64,000 nt of DNA from Olivibacter sitiensis DSM 17696 (GTDB taxonomy: Bacteria > Bacteroidota > Bacteroidia > Sphingobacteriales > Sphingobacteriaceae), in the NCBI RefSeq assembly GCF_000427965.1, contig NZ_ATZA01000021.1:17649-81648 (forward strand), given 5' to 3'. The notes under the pieces are model-generated. The model worked only from the letters and a program-made list of their open reading frames with translations, did not search any database and was not told the origin of the DNA. Shown here in pieces: positions 26,844 through 38,747 of the stretch. How positions within the stretch are numbered: position 1 is the stretch's first letter; every line of letters begins with the position of its first letter. Both the position numbers and the translations under genes were made by a program.

Positions 26844-28079
26844 ATGCAACAACAGGAAAAAACAACATTTCAGCATCTGGCCAGTATACCGGTCTTGGTG
26901 GCGGCTCTTGGTTATTTTGTGGACATCTACGATCTGCTCCTTTTCGGCATCGTTCGCATTCCCAGCCTACAGGACTTAGGGCTGGACGAGGAGGAAGTCT
27001 CTGCCGTCGGCAGGGCCATCCTCAACTGGCAGATGACGGGATTGCTCCTAGGGGGCATACTATGGGGTGTCATTGGCGACAAAAAGGGGAGGTTGTCGGT
27101 TCTTTTCGGATCCATATTGACTTATTCTGCGGCCAACATAGCCTGTGGTTTCGTGTCCAGCCCCGATGTGTACAAGGTCTTGCGTTTCGTGGCTGGTATT
27201 GGGCTTGCCGGAGAACTTGGGGCAGGGATCACCCTAGTTTCGGAGATACTGCCCAAGCGCTTGCGGGCCATCGGCACCTCGTTGGTGGCCGGTGTGGGGC
27301 TCTGTGGAGCGGTGGTAGCCTACATCACCGTCGAACTGTTCAGTTGGCGGCAGGCCTATTTCATTGGTGGAGGAATGGGAATCTGCCTACTCCTGCTACG
27401 ATTGGGGGTATTCGAATCGGGCATGTTTGCCAATATCAGGCATGACTCCGGTGTGCAGAAAGGTAATTTTCTGGCTTTTTTTACGAGTAGGCGCAGGCTA
27501 GTACTCTATCTCAAGTGCATCGCACTGGGTTTGCCTACTTGGTTTGTCATCGGTATCCTATCTACTTTTTCCAATGAGTTTGGCCGGGCGCTTGGCCTGG
27601 CAGAAGAGATAAAGCCGGGGCTGAGCATTATGTGGTGCTACGTGGGCCTGGCATGTGGGGATTTGATGAGCGGGCTCATCAGCCATGCGCTGCACTCGCG
27701 TAAGCGGGCGGTTACCTATATGATGCTCTTTACGCTGGTGGGGAGCGTTTTCTATCTCTCTGGCCTGATAGACAGCTCTTTTATGCTGTATGGCACCTGC
27801 CTGTGGATGGGATTGGGGATAGGCTATTGGGCTATGTTCGTGACCATCGGCGCCGAGCAATTCGGTACCAACCTAAGGGCCACGGTGGCTACTACGATAC
27901 CCAATATGGTGAGGGGAGCGCTGGTGCTCATGACCTCATTATATGGAGCGGCCAAGCCATCGCTGGGAATATTGCTCTCGGGAGCGCTAGTAGGAACCAT
28001 TACTTTTGCCTTGGGCTTCTTTGCCGTACTTACCATACCCGAAACGCACGATAGGGACCTTGATTTTCTGGAAGAATAA
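26844..28079 (+). CDS. Major facilitator superfamily transporter
   Basis: 411 residues, 12 predicted helices. The loop 2-3 signature GVIGDKKGRLSVLFGS (about 72-87) is the MFS motif A, and ELGAGITLVSEILPKRLRAI carries the proton-sugar-type motif before helix 5. An acidic membrane residue lies in helix 1 (YFVDIYDLLLF), as in metabolite:H+ symporters. The substrate cannot be read. It is a single gene, 107 bp before the remnant of a GH92 gene. Confidence 0.87.
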   Translation: MQQQEKTTFQHLASIPVLVAALGYFVDIYDLLLFGIVRIPSLQDLGLDEEEVSAVGRAILNWQMTGLLLGGILWGVIGDKKGRLSVLFGSILTYSAANIACGFVSSPDVYKVLRFVAGIGLAGELGAGITLVSEILPKRLRAIGTSLVAGVGLCGAVVAYITVELFSWRQAYFIGGGMGICLLLLRLGVFESGMFANIRHDSGVQKGNFLAFFTSRRRLVLYLKCIALGLPTWFVIGILSTFSNEFGRALGLAEEIKPGLSIMWCYVGLACGDLMSGLISHALHSRKRAVTYMMLFTLVGSVFYLSGLIDSSFMLYGTCLWMGLGIGYWAMFVTIGAEQFGTNLRATVATTIPNMVRGALVLMTSLYGAAKPSLGILLSGALVGTITFALGFFAVLTIPETHDRDLDFLEE

Positions 28080-28185
28080 TATCGTTGGAACACGCTGTCG
28101 GCATCCGTATGGGTAAAGCGGTAATTGTCTGGCCTGAACGGCCATAATATAACGACCTATTCCATCATCAGGGGTAGAATGATAT

Positions 28186-28482
28186 CTAGTTTTTTAAATT
28201 AAGATTCGGCTCATTCCCCATCTTTATTTTTAATATTTCTCCATTTACGATATCTTCAAATGGCATGAATACGGAGCTGCGTTCTTTTCCGTTTTTGCTT
28301 ATGGATTGTACGTATATATTTTCCGTCGAGTTGTTTTCCACCTCGATAGTAAACTTCCCTCCTCGGTAGTAGTCTTTATTTAGTTCTATCTCTATTTTGT
28401 CAAATATCGGGCTTCCTATTTGGAACTTAGGATCGATCGCTGTCAACCCCTTTACATCAAACAAACCTATCCCTGCCATGAC
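28186..28482 (-). pseudogene. 3' fragment of a GH92 alpha-mannosidase gene
   Basis: About 97 codons reading as the C-terminal end of GH92: MAGIGLFDVKGLTAIDPKFQ, then IGSPIFDKIEI, FTIEVENNSTENIYVQSISK and a final G-x-I-L-x-I-K-M-G-x-E-P-N. The frame stays open further upstream, but beyond about 28482 it is antisense to the susC fragment and loses any GH92 character. The catalytic domains are gone, so this is a remnant. It meets the susC fragment head to head, marking a recombination joint. Confidence 0.75.
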
Positions 28483-29649
28483 ACCGGCTGGAGACTTACC
28501 GAGGAATCGTTCATGGAAAACGGATGGTTCGATGATCTCAAGATCAGGGCGGGTTATGGCGAAACCGGCAACGAGGGGTTCAACGCCTATACCTCCACCC
28601 GTATGTACGGCATGGACACTTGGTGGTTGTTTGCGGGAGACTGAAACCGTACTTATGGCGTGATGCATAACCAGAATCAGAACATTCGTTGGGAGGTCAA
28701 AAAGGAATACAATCTGGGACTGGATTTTGCCATACTAAACAATAAGTTGCGTGGACGTTTTGACTATTACAAAAGGAAGGTGGATGACCTCATCTACGAT
28801 ATCAGTGTGTCCCAACCGCCTGCCATTCACGATAGGACCACCATGAACATCGGCAGTATGCAAAACGAAGGTTATGAGTTTGAGTTAAATTACAATGCCG
28901 TGAATACCAGCGACTGGAATTATACCACAACGCTGGTAGCGTCCCATAACAAGAGTAGATTGAACTCTCTTTGGGGAAGCCAGACATTCTCTGACAGGAA
29001 GTGGTTTCCGGCCCCGGGATCACCGGGAAATGCCGTACGTCTGTTTCCCGGACAAGATATAGGTAGGTTCTTTATATGGCAGTTTGCCGGATTTACGGAC
29101 GACGGCCAATGGATGCTCTACGACCAAAATGGAGATGCCTTTGACGTCACCGAAAGGAACAAAACCATCGCGGACAAACGCTTTATCGGCAACGGTATAC
29201 CGCGTTTGCAACTATCGTGGAACCATGCCGTTTCTTATAAGAACTGGGACGCTAGCGTGTACATGCGAAGCTGGCTTGGTTACGATGTGTTCAACATGAT
29301 CAACATGTATTATAGCCTATCCAATGTACAAGGGCAGAACGTGCTTCGCACGGCCTATGAGGAACATCGTGACATTCGCGGTGAAAAAGAGCTCAGCGAC
29401 TATTGGCTGGAAAAGGGCAATTTCCTGAAAATTGATGTGATCAGCCTTGGATACACGTTCAAAAAGAGTTGGATTGGGCCGCTGCAGAACCTACGGCTCT
29501 ATGCCACAGGGCGGGATTTGTTTGTGTTTACGAAATACAGCGGTCTGGATCCAGAGGTGAATATAAATGGATTGGAGCCAGGCTTTGAAGAACGGAATGC
29601 TTATCCCAAAACAAGGACCTTCATGGTAGGATTGCAGGCTAATTTTTAA
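28482..29649 (+). pseudogene. SusC-like TonB-dependent receptor, 3' fragment with an in-frame stop
   Basis: Reads as the last 380 or so residues of a SusC/RagA receptor: GWRLTEESFMENGWFDDLKI, then RAGYGETGNEG, beta-barrel strands, and the usual ending (GLDPEVNINGLEPGFEERNA, then YPKTRTFMVGLQANF). Signal peptide, plug and about 400 further residues are absent. TGA at 28642-28644 interrupts the frame after WWLFAGD; the next residue in frame is N and the pattern continues at once, so TGG to TGA is likely. A short product from GTG at 28660 could be made but cannot form a receptor. The intact susD follows 21 bp downstream. Confidence 0.85.
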
Positions 29650-29670
29650 CCGATTTTTGTTTAGATTACG

Positions 29671-31356
29671 ATGAAAACTACAATAAAAATAACCATAACC
29701 GCCTGTTTCTTGGCTGTCTTTGCCGGTTGCATCAAGCTCGAACAGGAGTTTTACAGTCAGGTTACACCCCAAACCTTTTTCCAAAGTGAGAAAGATATAC
29801 TCGCCGCGGTGAATCGGCCATTTACACATGCGCGATGGTATATGGGAGAAGATCGATGGCGGCTACAGGAATATACGGCAGATAATTTCGCCATCACCAC
29901 CAAAGGCAGGCACTGGTACAATGGCGGCGAGAACGAACGCTATCACTATCATCGCTGGACAGTGGACGAAGGCTGGATATGGGGCGCGTGGCGCGGCACC
30001 CTAATGGGGGTAGCACTGGCCTTGGATGCAAAAACGGATCTGGAACCATTGGATTATTCCCGCTTCGCCCTCACTGACGAGGACAAGGCCGCCCACTTGA
30101 ATCAATTGAATACCCTTGTGGCATATTTCTACATGCGCGGTCTCGATTACTTTGGAGGTATGCCCATATTTACTACTTTGGAAGGAGAAAATCTCCCGCG
30201 TAGCACGGATCAAGAGCTATTTAGCCATATAGAAAGCATATTGCAGGAAGCCATCCCCTTGCTCAACAAAAAGGAAGGTGGTGAACCGGAGCAAGGCGCG
30301 ATTAGACAGGCCGCTGCCGTGGCCATGTTGGCACAGCTGTATTTCAACGCAGAGGCCTATATAGGCAGGCCCATGTATCAGGAAAGCTTGGAGCTTGCCC
30401 AAGGAATCGTTGATGGGCAGTACGGAGTTTATGCTTTAGATGCTTCATGGAACGGGCCCCATGGTTTCAACAATGATCGCTCGCCAGAAATTATCTGGTC
30501 CATACCTTCGGCATTCAATCGCTTGCAGTATGATTGGTTTTATGCCGATTTCTACCATTACAATTCGCGTTTGTACTTCAATCAGGACATGGGGGGCAAC
30601 AACGGTGCTCACCTGACGCCGTCCCGTAGGCCGGATAGTACACTTTATAGAAGTGCCTTCAACCTAGGAGCGCCCTATGAAAAGTTCAGTGACGGCGATC
30701 TAAGAAAAAGGCCTTACCGCTTTTTGGGGAATGGCAATTACGAGGGCATGTTCATCAATGGACCGCATACAACTTCGGCTGGCGCAGTCATTGTGGGAGG
30801 CGAGGAATATAATAACCAGCCTTTAGTGTTCCGCGATCAGGTAGGGCGCTTTTCGGAGGTGGGGCCGGGCAGGCGCTTCGGTTCCGTGAACGAGCTTACT
30901 TCCCGAATGGCCGACGGCGAGGAAAATACGGGTGTACGTCTGGTGAAAGTACCTATACCAACCTTGGCGGAGAATACTTTGCGCTGGGGTGCCGACAATC
31001 CCGTGATAAGGCTAGCAGAGATCTATTATATGCTGGCCGAATGCAAATGGCGCTTGGGCGACCAAGCCGGTGCGGCAACACTGATAAACGAGGTGAGAAA
31101 ACGCAATTTCCCCAATCAGGTAGATCCAAATCCGGTTACCGTGGCCAATCTAGATAAATACCGTTTTTTGGATGAATGGAGCATAGAATTTTTGGGAGAA
31201 GGTCGTCGGCGAACCGATTTGATCAGGTGGGACGCGTTTACCACAGAATCATGGTGGGACCATCAGCCCTCCAATTCCAATCACTTAAAAAGATTTCCCG
31301 TGCCTACGGAAGCCATAGCTGGGAATAATAGTTTGGAACAAAACCCAGGATATTAA
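29671..31356 (+). CDS. SusD/RagB family nutrient-binding lipoprotein
   Basis: 561 residues, intact. Lipobox AVFAGC (Cys20) for outer-membrane anchoring. The TPR-like N-terminal half includes the A-Y-F-Y-M-R-G-L-D-Y-F-G-G pattern near residue 155, and the C-terminal RagB half has IRLAEIYYMLAECKWRLGDQ, EFLGEGRRRTDLIRW and a final N-P-G-Y. SusD proteins cap a SusC receptor and bind glycan. Its SusC partner immediately upstream is broken, so this copy may be orphaned unless it pairs with another receptor. A hairpin terminator follows. Confidence 0.92.
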   Translation: MKTTIKITITACFLAVFAGCIKLEQEFYSQVTPQTFFQSEKDILAAVNRPFTHARWYMGEDRWRLQEYTADNFAITTKGRHWYNGGENERYHYHRWTVDEGWIWGAWRGTLMGVALALDAKTDLEPLDYSRFALTDEDKAAHLNQLNTLVAYFYMRGLDYFGGMPIFTTLEGENLPRSTDQELFSHIESILQEAIPLLNKKEGGEPEQGAIRQAAAVAMLAQLYFNAEAYIGRPMYQESLELAQGIVDGQYGVYALDASWNGPHGFNNDRSPEIIWSIPSAFNRLQYDWFYADFYHYNSRLYFNQDMGGNNGAHLTPSRRPDSTLYRSAFNLGAPYEKFSDGDLRKRPYRFLGNGNYEGMFINGPHTTSAGAVIVGGEEYNNQPLVFRDQVGRFSEVGPGRRFGSVNELTSRMADGEENTGVRLVKVPIPTLAENTLRWGADNPVIRLAEIYYMLAECKWRLGDQAGAATLINEVRKRNFPNQVDPNPVTVANLDKYRFLDEWSIEFLGEGRRRTDLIRWDAFTTESWWDHQPSNSNHLKRFPVPTEAIAGNNSLEQNPGY

Positions 31357-31399
31357 TTGACTGCAATATAGTCCGATAGTTTTCTATCAGCAAAAAGGG

Positions 31400-31448
31400 C
31401 GGTCTCCTACGCTTGTACAAAACAGGCATAGGAGACCGTTCTTCATTG
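31400..31448 (+). terminator. Rho-independent-type terminator after susD
   Basis: Perfect 10-bp stem CGGTCTCCTA (31400-31409) with TAGGAGACCG (31429-31438), a 19-nt loop, and a T-rich stretch after it. It closes the susC-fragment/susD unit. Confidence 0.75.
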
Positions 31449-33866
<2,418 letters not shown>

Positions 33867-33886
33867 CAACTTACTTTAAGTATGAG

Positions 33887-33923
33887 AAAGGGGGCTGTTC
33901 AATTAGAGCGGCGCCCTTTTTTT
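33887..33923 (+). terminator. Terminator after the GH97 gene
   Basis: Stem GGGGGC (33890-33895) with GCGCCC (33911-33916), one mismatch, followed by seven T (33917-33923), 20 bp after the GH97 stop. Confidence 0.7.
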
Positions 33924-34256
33924 GTTTAGCTAAAGGGATAATAAAGCTGTTTGTCGTTTATTGATACGATTTGATTTTAAATTGATACAATCTGATTTAT
34001 CAATTAATTTCCTGTTGGTCAAATTTGAGCAGTCGTATAGTTAGCCGTATAGGACGCTTAACCAAATTGTGATTATGACCAATTGTATAACAAATTAAAT
34101 AATTTTCCATACGAGTTTACTTCAGCCAATCTAACATATCCATATAGACTTTATTTCCCGAACAAAAAACGATTTTTAACGTAAACCAAAAAACAAACCT
34201 ATGGAAGAATAGCATACTAAATTACCGACCAATCTAAATGGCCTTTAGGCCATTTT
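33924..34256. other. Upstream region of the susC 5' fragment
   Basis: Holds the 21-bp direct repeat at 33961-34002. A CAAATTTG at 34020-34027 is one base off the Bacteroidota -7 pattern. The remainder is AT-rich and unremarkable. Confidence 0.4.
33961..34002 (+). promoter_or_regulatory. 21-bp direct repeat, candidate HTCS operator
   Basis: Two adjacent 21-bp units, each with the pattern TTGATAC-N3-YTGATTT: 33961-33981 and 33982-34002. A matching element lies at 47782-47825 upstream of the intact susC. It sits about 255 bp before the susC 5' fragment at 34257. AraC-type output domains of hybrid two-component regulators bind direct repeats, so this is a plausible target; the assignment is inference. 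Confidence 0.6.
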
Positions 34257-34976
34257 ATGAACTACAACCTAATTATTTTATCAATCAATTGTTCAATAAT
34301 GAATGAATATGTGACTAATGAGGGTCTGAGGGATCCCAATAAGGGTACGATGTCTTGTGCTCTTGCCTGTCAACTGATAATATTATGTTTATTATCGTTG
34401 ATCTTTTTTTTGCCGTCTGTTCATGCCCATACTGCTATTGCTTCCTTACAAGATACGGTAATCACCGTAAGCGGTGTGGTGCGAGATCAGAATGGCATTT
34501 TACCGGGCGCTACCGTACGGGTCGTTTCCGACAGTACGAAGTTGGCTGTCACCAACACAAATGGGGAGTATATCATCGAGGTAGCCCATAATAGCACCTT
34601 AGAGTTTTATATGGTAGGCTATGTCTCCCAACAAATAAACGTGAACAAAGAAAACGTGATCAACGTGACCTTGGTAGAATCGAACAATGACCTGAACGAA
34701 GTAGTGGTGATAGGCTATGGTGCCCAAAAGCGCATCACGTTGTCGGGATCTGTTTCTACGGTTTCCTCCAAACAGCTTAAGCAAAGCCCGGTAGCCAATC
34801 TGAGCAATGCCTTGGCGGGGAGACTGCCAGGTCTTTTGTCCGTGCAGAACAGCGGGGAACCAGGTGCAGATGCCGCAAGGATCGTGATACGCGGCTTCGG
34901 TACCTATGCGGGTGGTGCGCAAAATCCATTGATATTGGTCGACGGCGTAGCACCGCCAGTACCCACTAAAAGCTAG
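34257..34976 (+). pseudogene. SusC-like receptor, 5' fragment
   Basis: 239 codons with the N-terminal part of a SusC receptor: signal-like hydrophobic segment at about 44-60, CarboxypepD_reg-like domain (about 71-145, ITVSGVVRDQNGILPGATVR), the TonB-box-like region NEVVVIGYGAQKR, then the first half of the plug (LSNALAGRLPGLLSVQNSGE, IVIRGFGTYAGG, PLILVDGV). It stops right after the D-G-V motif, where an intact receptor would continue with the I-E-S-I-x-V-L-K-D pattern. Several in-frame ATGs near the start make the exact beginning uncertain. The barrel is missing. The upstream operator is retained. About 245 bp of unrelated sequence follow before lctP. Confidence 0.85.
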
Positions 34977-35222
34977 GGGAGGATAGGCTATTGGGAATAT
35001 CCAATAGCTTGAGCAATGAACTTGGAGACCTATTCGACTATTGGTCAAGAGACAGGTATGGAAGACAATGCGGTCTAATATCTGGCTCAAATGACCATGG
35101 TATCCAACAAGGAGATATTATTATGGTAAGCTCGATCTGACTATTAAAAATGAAATTATAAACGGATGAAATAGATTTAAGTGCTTATTTTGCGAGGCGA
35201 GATTAATAATACCTAACAAAAT

Positions 35223-36677
35223 ATGATTTATATATTGGCGCTTTTACCCATTCTTGCCCTAATGGTTTTTTCCCTGACGAAAGGCGTGAAAACAGCTGTA
35301 ATGATAGCACTGACCATCTCGCTGGCTCTGTTTTTCTACTGGGGTGCAGGTTTTTCCCATTTGGTGGCCGTGCTAGGGGTATCTTTGCTTACCACTACAA
35401 ACATCCTGATGATCGTGCTGGGAGCGACTTTTCTCTATAACATAATGGCACGGACGGGGCAGATTCATAAAATCAGCCACTCACTGGACGATTTGCACGC
35501 TTCCCGCGATATCCGTTTCTTTCTGCTCGCTTTTGGACTCACCGCTTTTTTTGAAGGAGTAGCCGGCTTTGGTACGCCAGGAGCCATTGTGCCGCTTATT
35601 CTGATTGCCATGGGCTTTGAGGCCATCCTTTCCGTTTCGGTGGTATTGTTGCTGGACAGTCTATTTTCCATGTTCGGAGCGGTGGGCACGCCCATCGTTA
35701 CGGGCCTTCAGATTCCACTTCGTCTTGCTCATATAGATATACAGAAAATAAGTCTATTGGCAGCTATACTCATACTGCTGGGAGGGCTTGTTTTTCTGTT
35801 TTTCATCTTTCGACTGATCAGGAAACAGCGCAGTCCGCTCGAAAATAAACGGAAAATGATGGTATTGTATCTCTTTTTTGCTGTTCCCTATGTCGTGTTC
35901 GCCTGGTTTTCCCCAGAATTGGCAACTGTTCTGGGCGCATTGGTGATGCTGCTGTTATCGGTAGTCTATCTGAGAGGCAAAAGTGGAAAAGTTGACCTAA
36001 GGCCATGGCTGCCCTATGCAGTGCTAGCTTCGCTCTTGCTATTGCCCAAACTGATCCCCGACCTAAAACAATGGCTGGCTTGGGAATTGACATTGACCAA
36101 TATGCTTGACACGGGAATAAGCGGTGAACTAAGGCCATTGCAATCCCCGCTTTTGCCTTTCTTGCTGGTAGGCCTAGGTGTGGCGTGGCTACAAAAGAGC
36201 AAATCCCTGCATTTGAAAATATCCCTGCAGAAAGTGGCCAACGTATCGGTCATCTTGCTGCCTACCATAGTAATTGCCAATCTGATGATACACTCGGGGG
36301 TGGGGCAACTTTCCATGGTGGGGTATATTGCCAACATGATGAACAAAATAGGTCGTAGCTATACCTTGCTGGCTCCCTTTGTTGGCCTTATTGGTACGTT
36401 CATTACCGGTAGCACTACTATTTCCAATCTGGTGTTTGCCCCTACGCAGTACGAAACCGCCAATTATCTAGAGCTCAATAGACATATCATTCTATCCTTG
36501 CAATTGAGCGGCGCCAGCACGGGCAATGCCATTTGCCTGTTTAATATCATTGCGGCAGCAGCCATCGCCGATATCAAGGATTACAGTGGAGTCCTCAAGA
36601 ACAATCTGTTGCCTACGCTGCTCGTTGGCCTGCTTCTTGGCTTGCTGGGTATGGGCATTATGGTCTTTGTTGGTTAG
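35223..36677 (+). CDS. L-lactate permease (LctP family)
   Basis: 484 residues, about 12-13 helices, somewhat shorter than the usual 550. Characteristic segments: LTAFFEGVAGFGTPGAIVPL at about 103-122, MFGAVGTPIVTGLQIPLRL at about 156-174, and FITGSTTISNLVFAPTQYET at about 397-416. Imports lactate or glycolate with protons. No lactate dehydrogenase gene is adjacent. It is followed after 143 bp by an alcohol-dehydrogenase-family gene. Confidence 0.88.
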   Translation: MIYILALLPILALMVFSLTKGVKTAVMIALTISLALFFYWGAGFSHLVAVLGVSLLTTTNILMIVLGATFLYNIMARTGQIHKISHSLDDLHASRDIRFFLLAFGLTAFFEGVAGFGTPGAIVPLILIAMGFEAILSVSVVLLLDSLFSMFGAVGTPIVTGLQIPLRLAHIDIQKISLLAAILILLGGLVFLFFIFRLIRKQRSPLENKRKMMVLYLFFAVPYVVFAWFSPELATVLGALVMLLLSVVYLRGKSGKVDLRPWLPYAVLASLLLLPKLIPDLKQWLAWELTLTNMLDTGISGELRPLQSPLLPFLLVGLGVAWLQKSKSLHLKISLQKVANVSVILLPTIVIANLMIHSGVGQLSMVGYIANMMNKIGRSYTLLAPFVGLIGTFITGSTTISNLVFAPTQYETANYLELNRHIILSLQLSGASTGNAICLFNIIAAAAIADIKDYSGVLKNNLLPTLLVGLLLGLLGMGIMVFVG

Positions 36678-36820
36678 TCTAGGGATATAAAGTTGACCGA
36701 GAATTAAAACAAGATTAGAATTTACCATTTTGTGTCAATCGCAAAACTTTGCCGTCAACGTGTCGTTACTTTGCTATATACATAGAAGTAACTAGTTAAC
36801 TTATAACGGAAAGAAAAAAC

Positions 36821-37885
36821 ATGGAAAAAATGAAAGCTGCAAGATGGCATGGGGAGAAAGATATTCGCGTGGAAGAAGTCGAAATTGAGCAACCGGGCAA
36901 ACATCAAGTTCAGGTAGAAGTAAAATATGCCGGTATTTGCGGATCGGACTTGCACGAATATACCCATGGCCCCATGATTATCCCTTTTAACGAGCCCTAT
37001 CCACTTACGGGACATAAGGGTGTGACCACAATGGGGCATGAATTTGCAGGAGTGGTCTCTGCGGTAGGAGAGGGTGTAAAAGATATAAAGGTAGGCGATC
37101 GGGTCGCCATTGAACCTATGTACCGCAATAAGGAAAGTGCTTTTTATGTAGAGGGGAATTATAATCTGGGCGAACATTTTGGCTTCGTAGGTTTGTCGAG
37201 CAATGGTGGATTTGCCAAGTATGTGGTTGTAGAAGACTACATGGTCAATAAGATACCAGATTCCATGAGCTTCGAATTGGGTGCACTGGTGGAGCCGGCT
37301 GCCGTAGCGGTGCATGCCGTTAGAAACAGCGGCTTGCAGATCGGCGATACGTGTACGGTATTTGGCGTGGGGCCTATCGGTCTGCTTACCATTCAAGCGG
37401 TCAAAGCTGCTGGCGCATCCAAGATTATCGCCATAGATGTTTCAGAGGCACGTTTGAAGAAAGCCGAAGAAGTAGGTGCTACCCATGTGATCAATGGTAA
37501 GGACACGGATCTAGTGGATCAGATCAAGGAGATTACCGGTGCACGTGGCGTACAATACGGTTTTGAGGTGGCCGGTGTCCAGCCTACGTTTACCAATTTA
37601 ATGAAATCGCTACGCAATGGCGGCACCTGTGTCATCATTGCCCTATTTGCCAAACCGCTAGAGGTAGATGCGTTTGACATTGCTGTGCGAGAGTTGAAGA
37701 TAATAGGCTGCCTGGCTTATAAGAACATATTCCCAGAGGTCATCCAGTTGATAAATGAAGGGAAAATGGACGTTGCCAAGTTAATCTCAAATAAGATCAA
37801 GCTGGATGATATCGTCGATAAGGGCTTTGAAGCACTTTTGGGAGGGAACGAGATCAAGGTATTGGTAGATATCGCGGCCAGTTAA
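36821..37885 (+). CDS. Zinc-type alcohol dehydrogenase, (R,R)-butanediol dehydrogenase-like
   Basis: 354 residues of the medium-chain dehydrogenase family, closest in pattern to 2,3-butanediol dehydrogenases. The catalytic zinc ligands are visible: YAGICGSDLHEY (Cys at about 39), MGHEFAGVVSAVGEGV (His-Glu), and LVEPAAVAVHA (Glu). The NAD site is GVGPIGLLTIQ with an acidic residue after strand 2 (IIAIDVSEARLKKA), so NAD is preferred. Oddity: the structural-zinc lobe has none of the usual four Cys (MYRNKESAFYVEGNYNLGEH), although the flanking N-L-x-x-x-F-G-F-V-G-L pattern is kept. Reaction: acetoin/butanediol or a related secondary alcohol. Confidence 0.87.
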   Translation: MEKMKAARWHGEKDIRVEEVEIEQPGKHQVQVEVKYAGICGSDLHEYTHGPMIIPFNEPYPLTGHKGVTTMGHEFAGVVSAVGEGVKDIKVGDRVAIEPMYRNKESAFYVEGNYNLGEHFGFVGLSSNGGFAKYVVVEDYMVNKIPDSMSFELGALVEPAAVAVHAVRNSGLQIGDTCTVFGVGPIGLLTIQAVKAAGASKIIAIDVSEARLKKAEEVGATHVINGKDTDLVDQIKEITGARGVQYGFEVAGVQPTFTNLMKSLRNGGTCVIIALFAKPLEVDAFDIAVRELKIIGCLAYKNIFPEVIQLINEGKMDVAKLISNKIKLDDIVDKGFEALLGGNEIKVLVDIAAS

Positions 37886-37916
37886 TAGCTGTGGATTTTG
37901 ATTGATTCGATGGAGA

Positions 37917-37960
37917 GAGGCCAATAAGACAAAGAGAGAGTGGGTTTGCCCATTGGCCTC
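37917..37960. terminator. Bidirectional hairpin terminator
   Basis: Perfect 9-bp stem GAGGCCAAT (37917-37925) with ATTGGCCTC (37952-37960), and a smaller GGG-TTTG-CCC hairpin inside. It sits between the convergent dehydrogenase and PAS genes. The T-run is weak on either side. Confidence 0.6.
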
Positions 37961-37970
37961 ATTTCCATCG

Positions 37971-38666
37971 TTAACCGAAAAAGCGACTGAAAAAACCTCT
38001 TTTGACGGGTTCATTAACTACTTCCGGTTCCTTCTCCACTTTAGGTTTATGGCGTTCTTCATACTCCTCCAAGATAGATTGGATGAAGCCTACATAGGTG
38101 TTGCCCTGTTCCTCTAGAAAACCAATCAGGTATTTCTCACTGGCATCTACACTAGTTGTTTGTTCTATTTGTAACAGTCTTTTGTATAATGGGGCTATAT
38201 GTTTGTCAATTATCTCGGTAGGCACGGCTTTCCTCCTTCCAATATAGTTGGTTATCTCTCCATCAGTATTGCGTGTTACTTCAAAATCGGTCATAACCCA
38301 GTAATAGCGGCCAGATTTCGCTAGGTTTTTCACGATGGCGTGAAAGTTGTTCCCTTCTTTGAGATTTTCCCATAGTACCTTGAAAATGACCTTAGGCATA
38401 TCCGGATGCCTGATAATATTGTGTGGCTGTCCCATCAGTTCGTAATCTTCGTATCCGCATACATCAATAAACACATCATTGGCATATTCGATGGTGCCGT
38501 ATTGATCTGTTTTGCTCATGATGGTTTTGGTTTTGTCCCATGCTACCTCCTTGTCGATAGGGGTGGGCCTGTTCCTTGTGTTTTCAGATGCCCCCTCCGG
38601 GAATACCTTCGATAGTGTTTGTTCGTTTTCCATACTTTCGTGATTTTCTTTGTTCGCTATGTCCAT
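37971..38666 (-). CDS. Stand-alone PAS-domain protein, aerotaxis-receptor-like
   Basis: 231 residues. One PAS domain at about 48-150 of the Aer type: SKTDQYGTIEYANDVFIDVC, PHNIIRHPDMPKVIFKVLWE, and KNLAKSGRYYWVMTDFEV. It is not joined to a methyl-accepting or kinase domain; instead a helical segment (about 160-205) and a basic/acidic linker lead to a C-terminal KRGFFSRFFG, which could be a short amphipathic membrane or partner hook. PAS domains of this type can hold FAD or other redox cofactors. A perfect CRP-type site lies 82 bp upstream. Its partner is unknown. Confidence 0.82.
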   Translation of the reverse strand: MDIANKENHESMENEQTLSKVFPEGASENTRNRPTPIDKEVAWDKTKTIMSKTDQYGTIEYANDVFIDVCGYEDYELMGQPHNIIRHPDMPKVIFKVLWENLKEGNNFHAIVKNLAKSGRYYWVMTDFEVTRNTDGEITNYIGRRKAVPTEIIDKHIAPLYKRLLQIEQTTSVDASEKYLIGFLEEQGNTYVGFIQSILEEYEERHKPKVEKEPEVVNEPVKRGFFSRFFG

Positions 38667-38747
38667 AACAGGGGTGTTTTAGAATTTCCGTTTGGCCAAA
38701 GATATAATCTATTGATTGTCAAAATATTTATATTAGTCATGTTAAAA

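Noticed and set aside
28483-28668. N-terminal half of the long reverse-strand frame running into the GH92 fragment
   Set aside because: It is antisense to clear SusC sequence; GH92 similarity ends at about 28482.
33961-34002. Reading the TTGAT-rich repeat as FNR boxes
   Set aside because: FNR sites are inverted TTGAT-N4-ATCAA; here the units are direct repeats with a 21-bp period.
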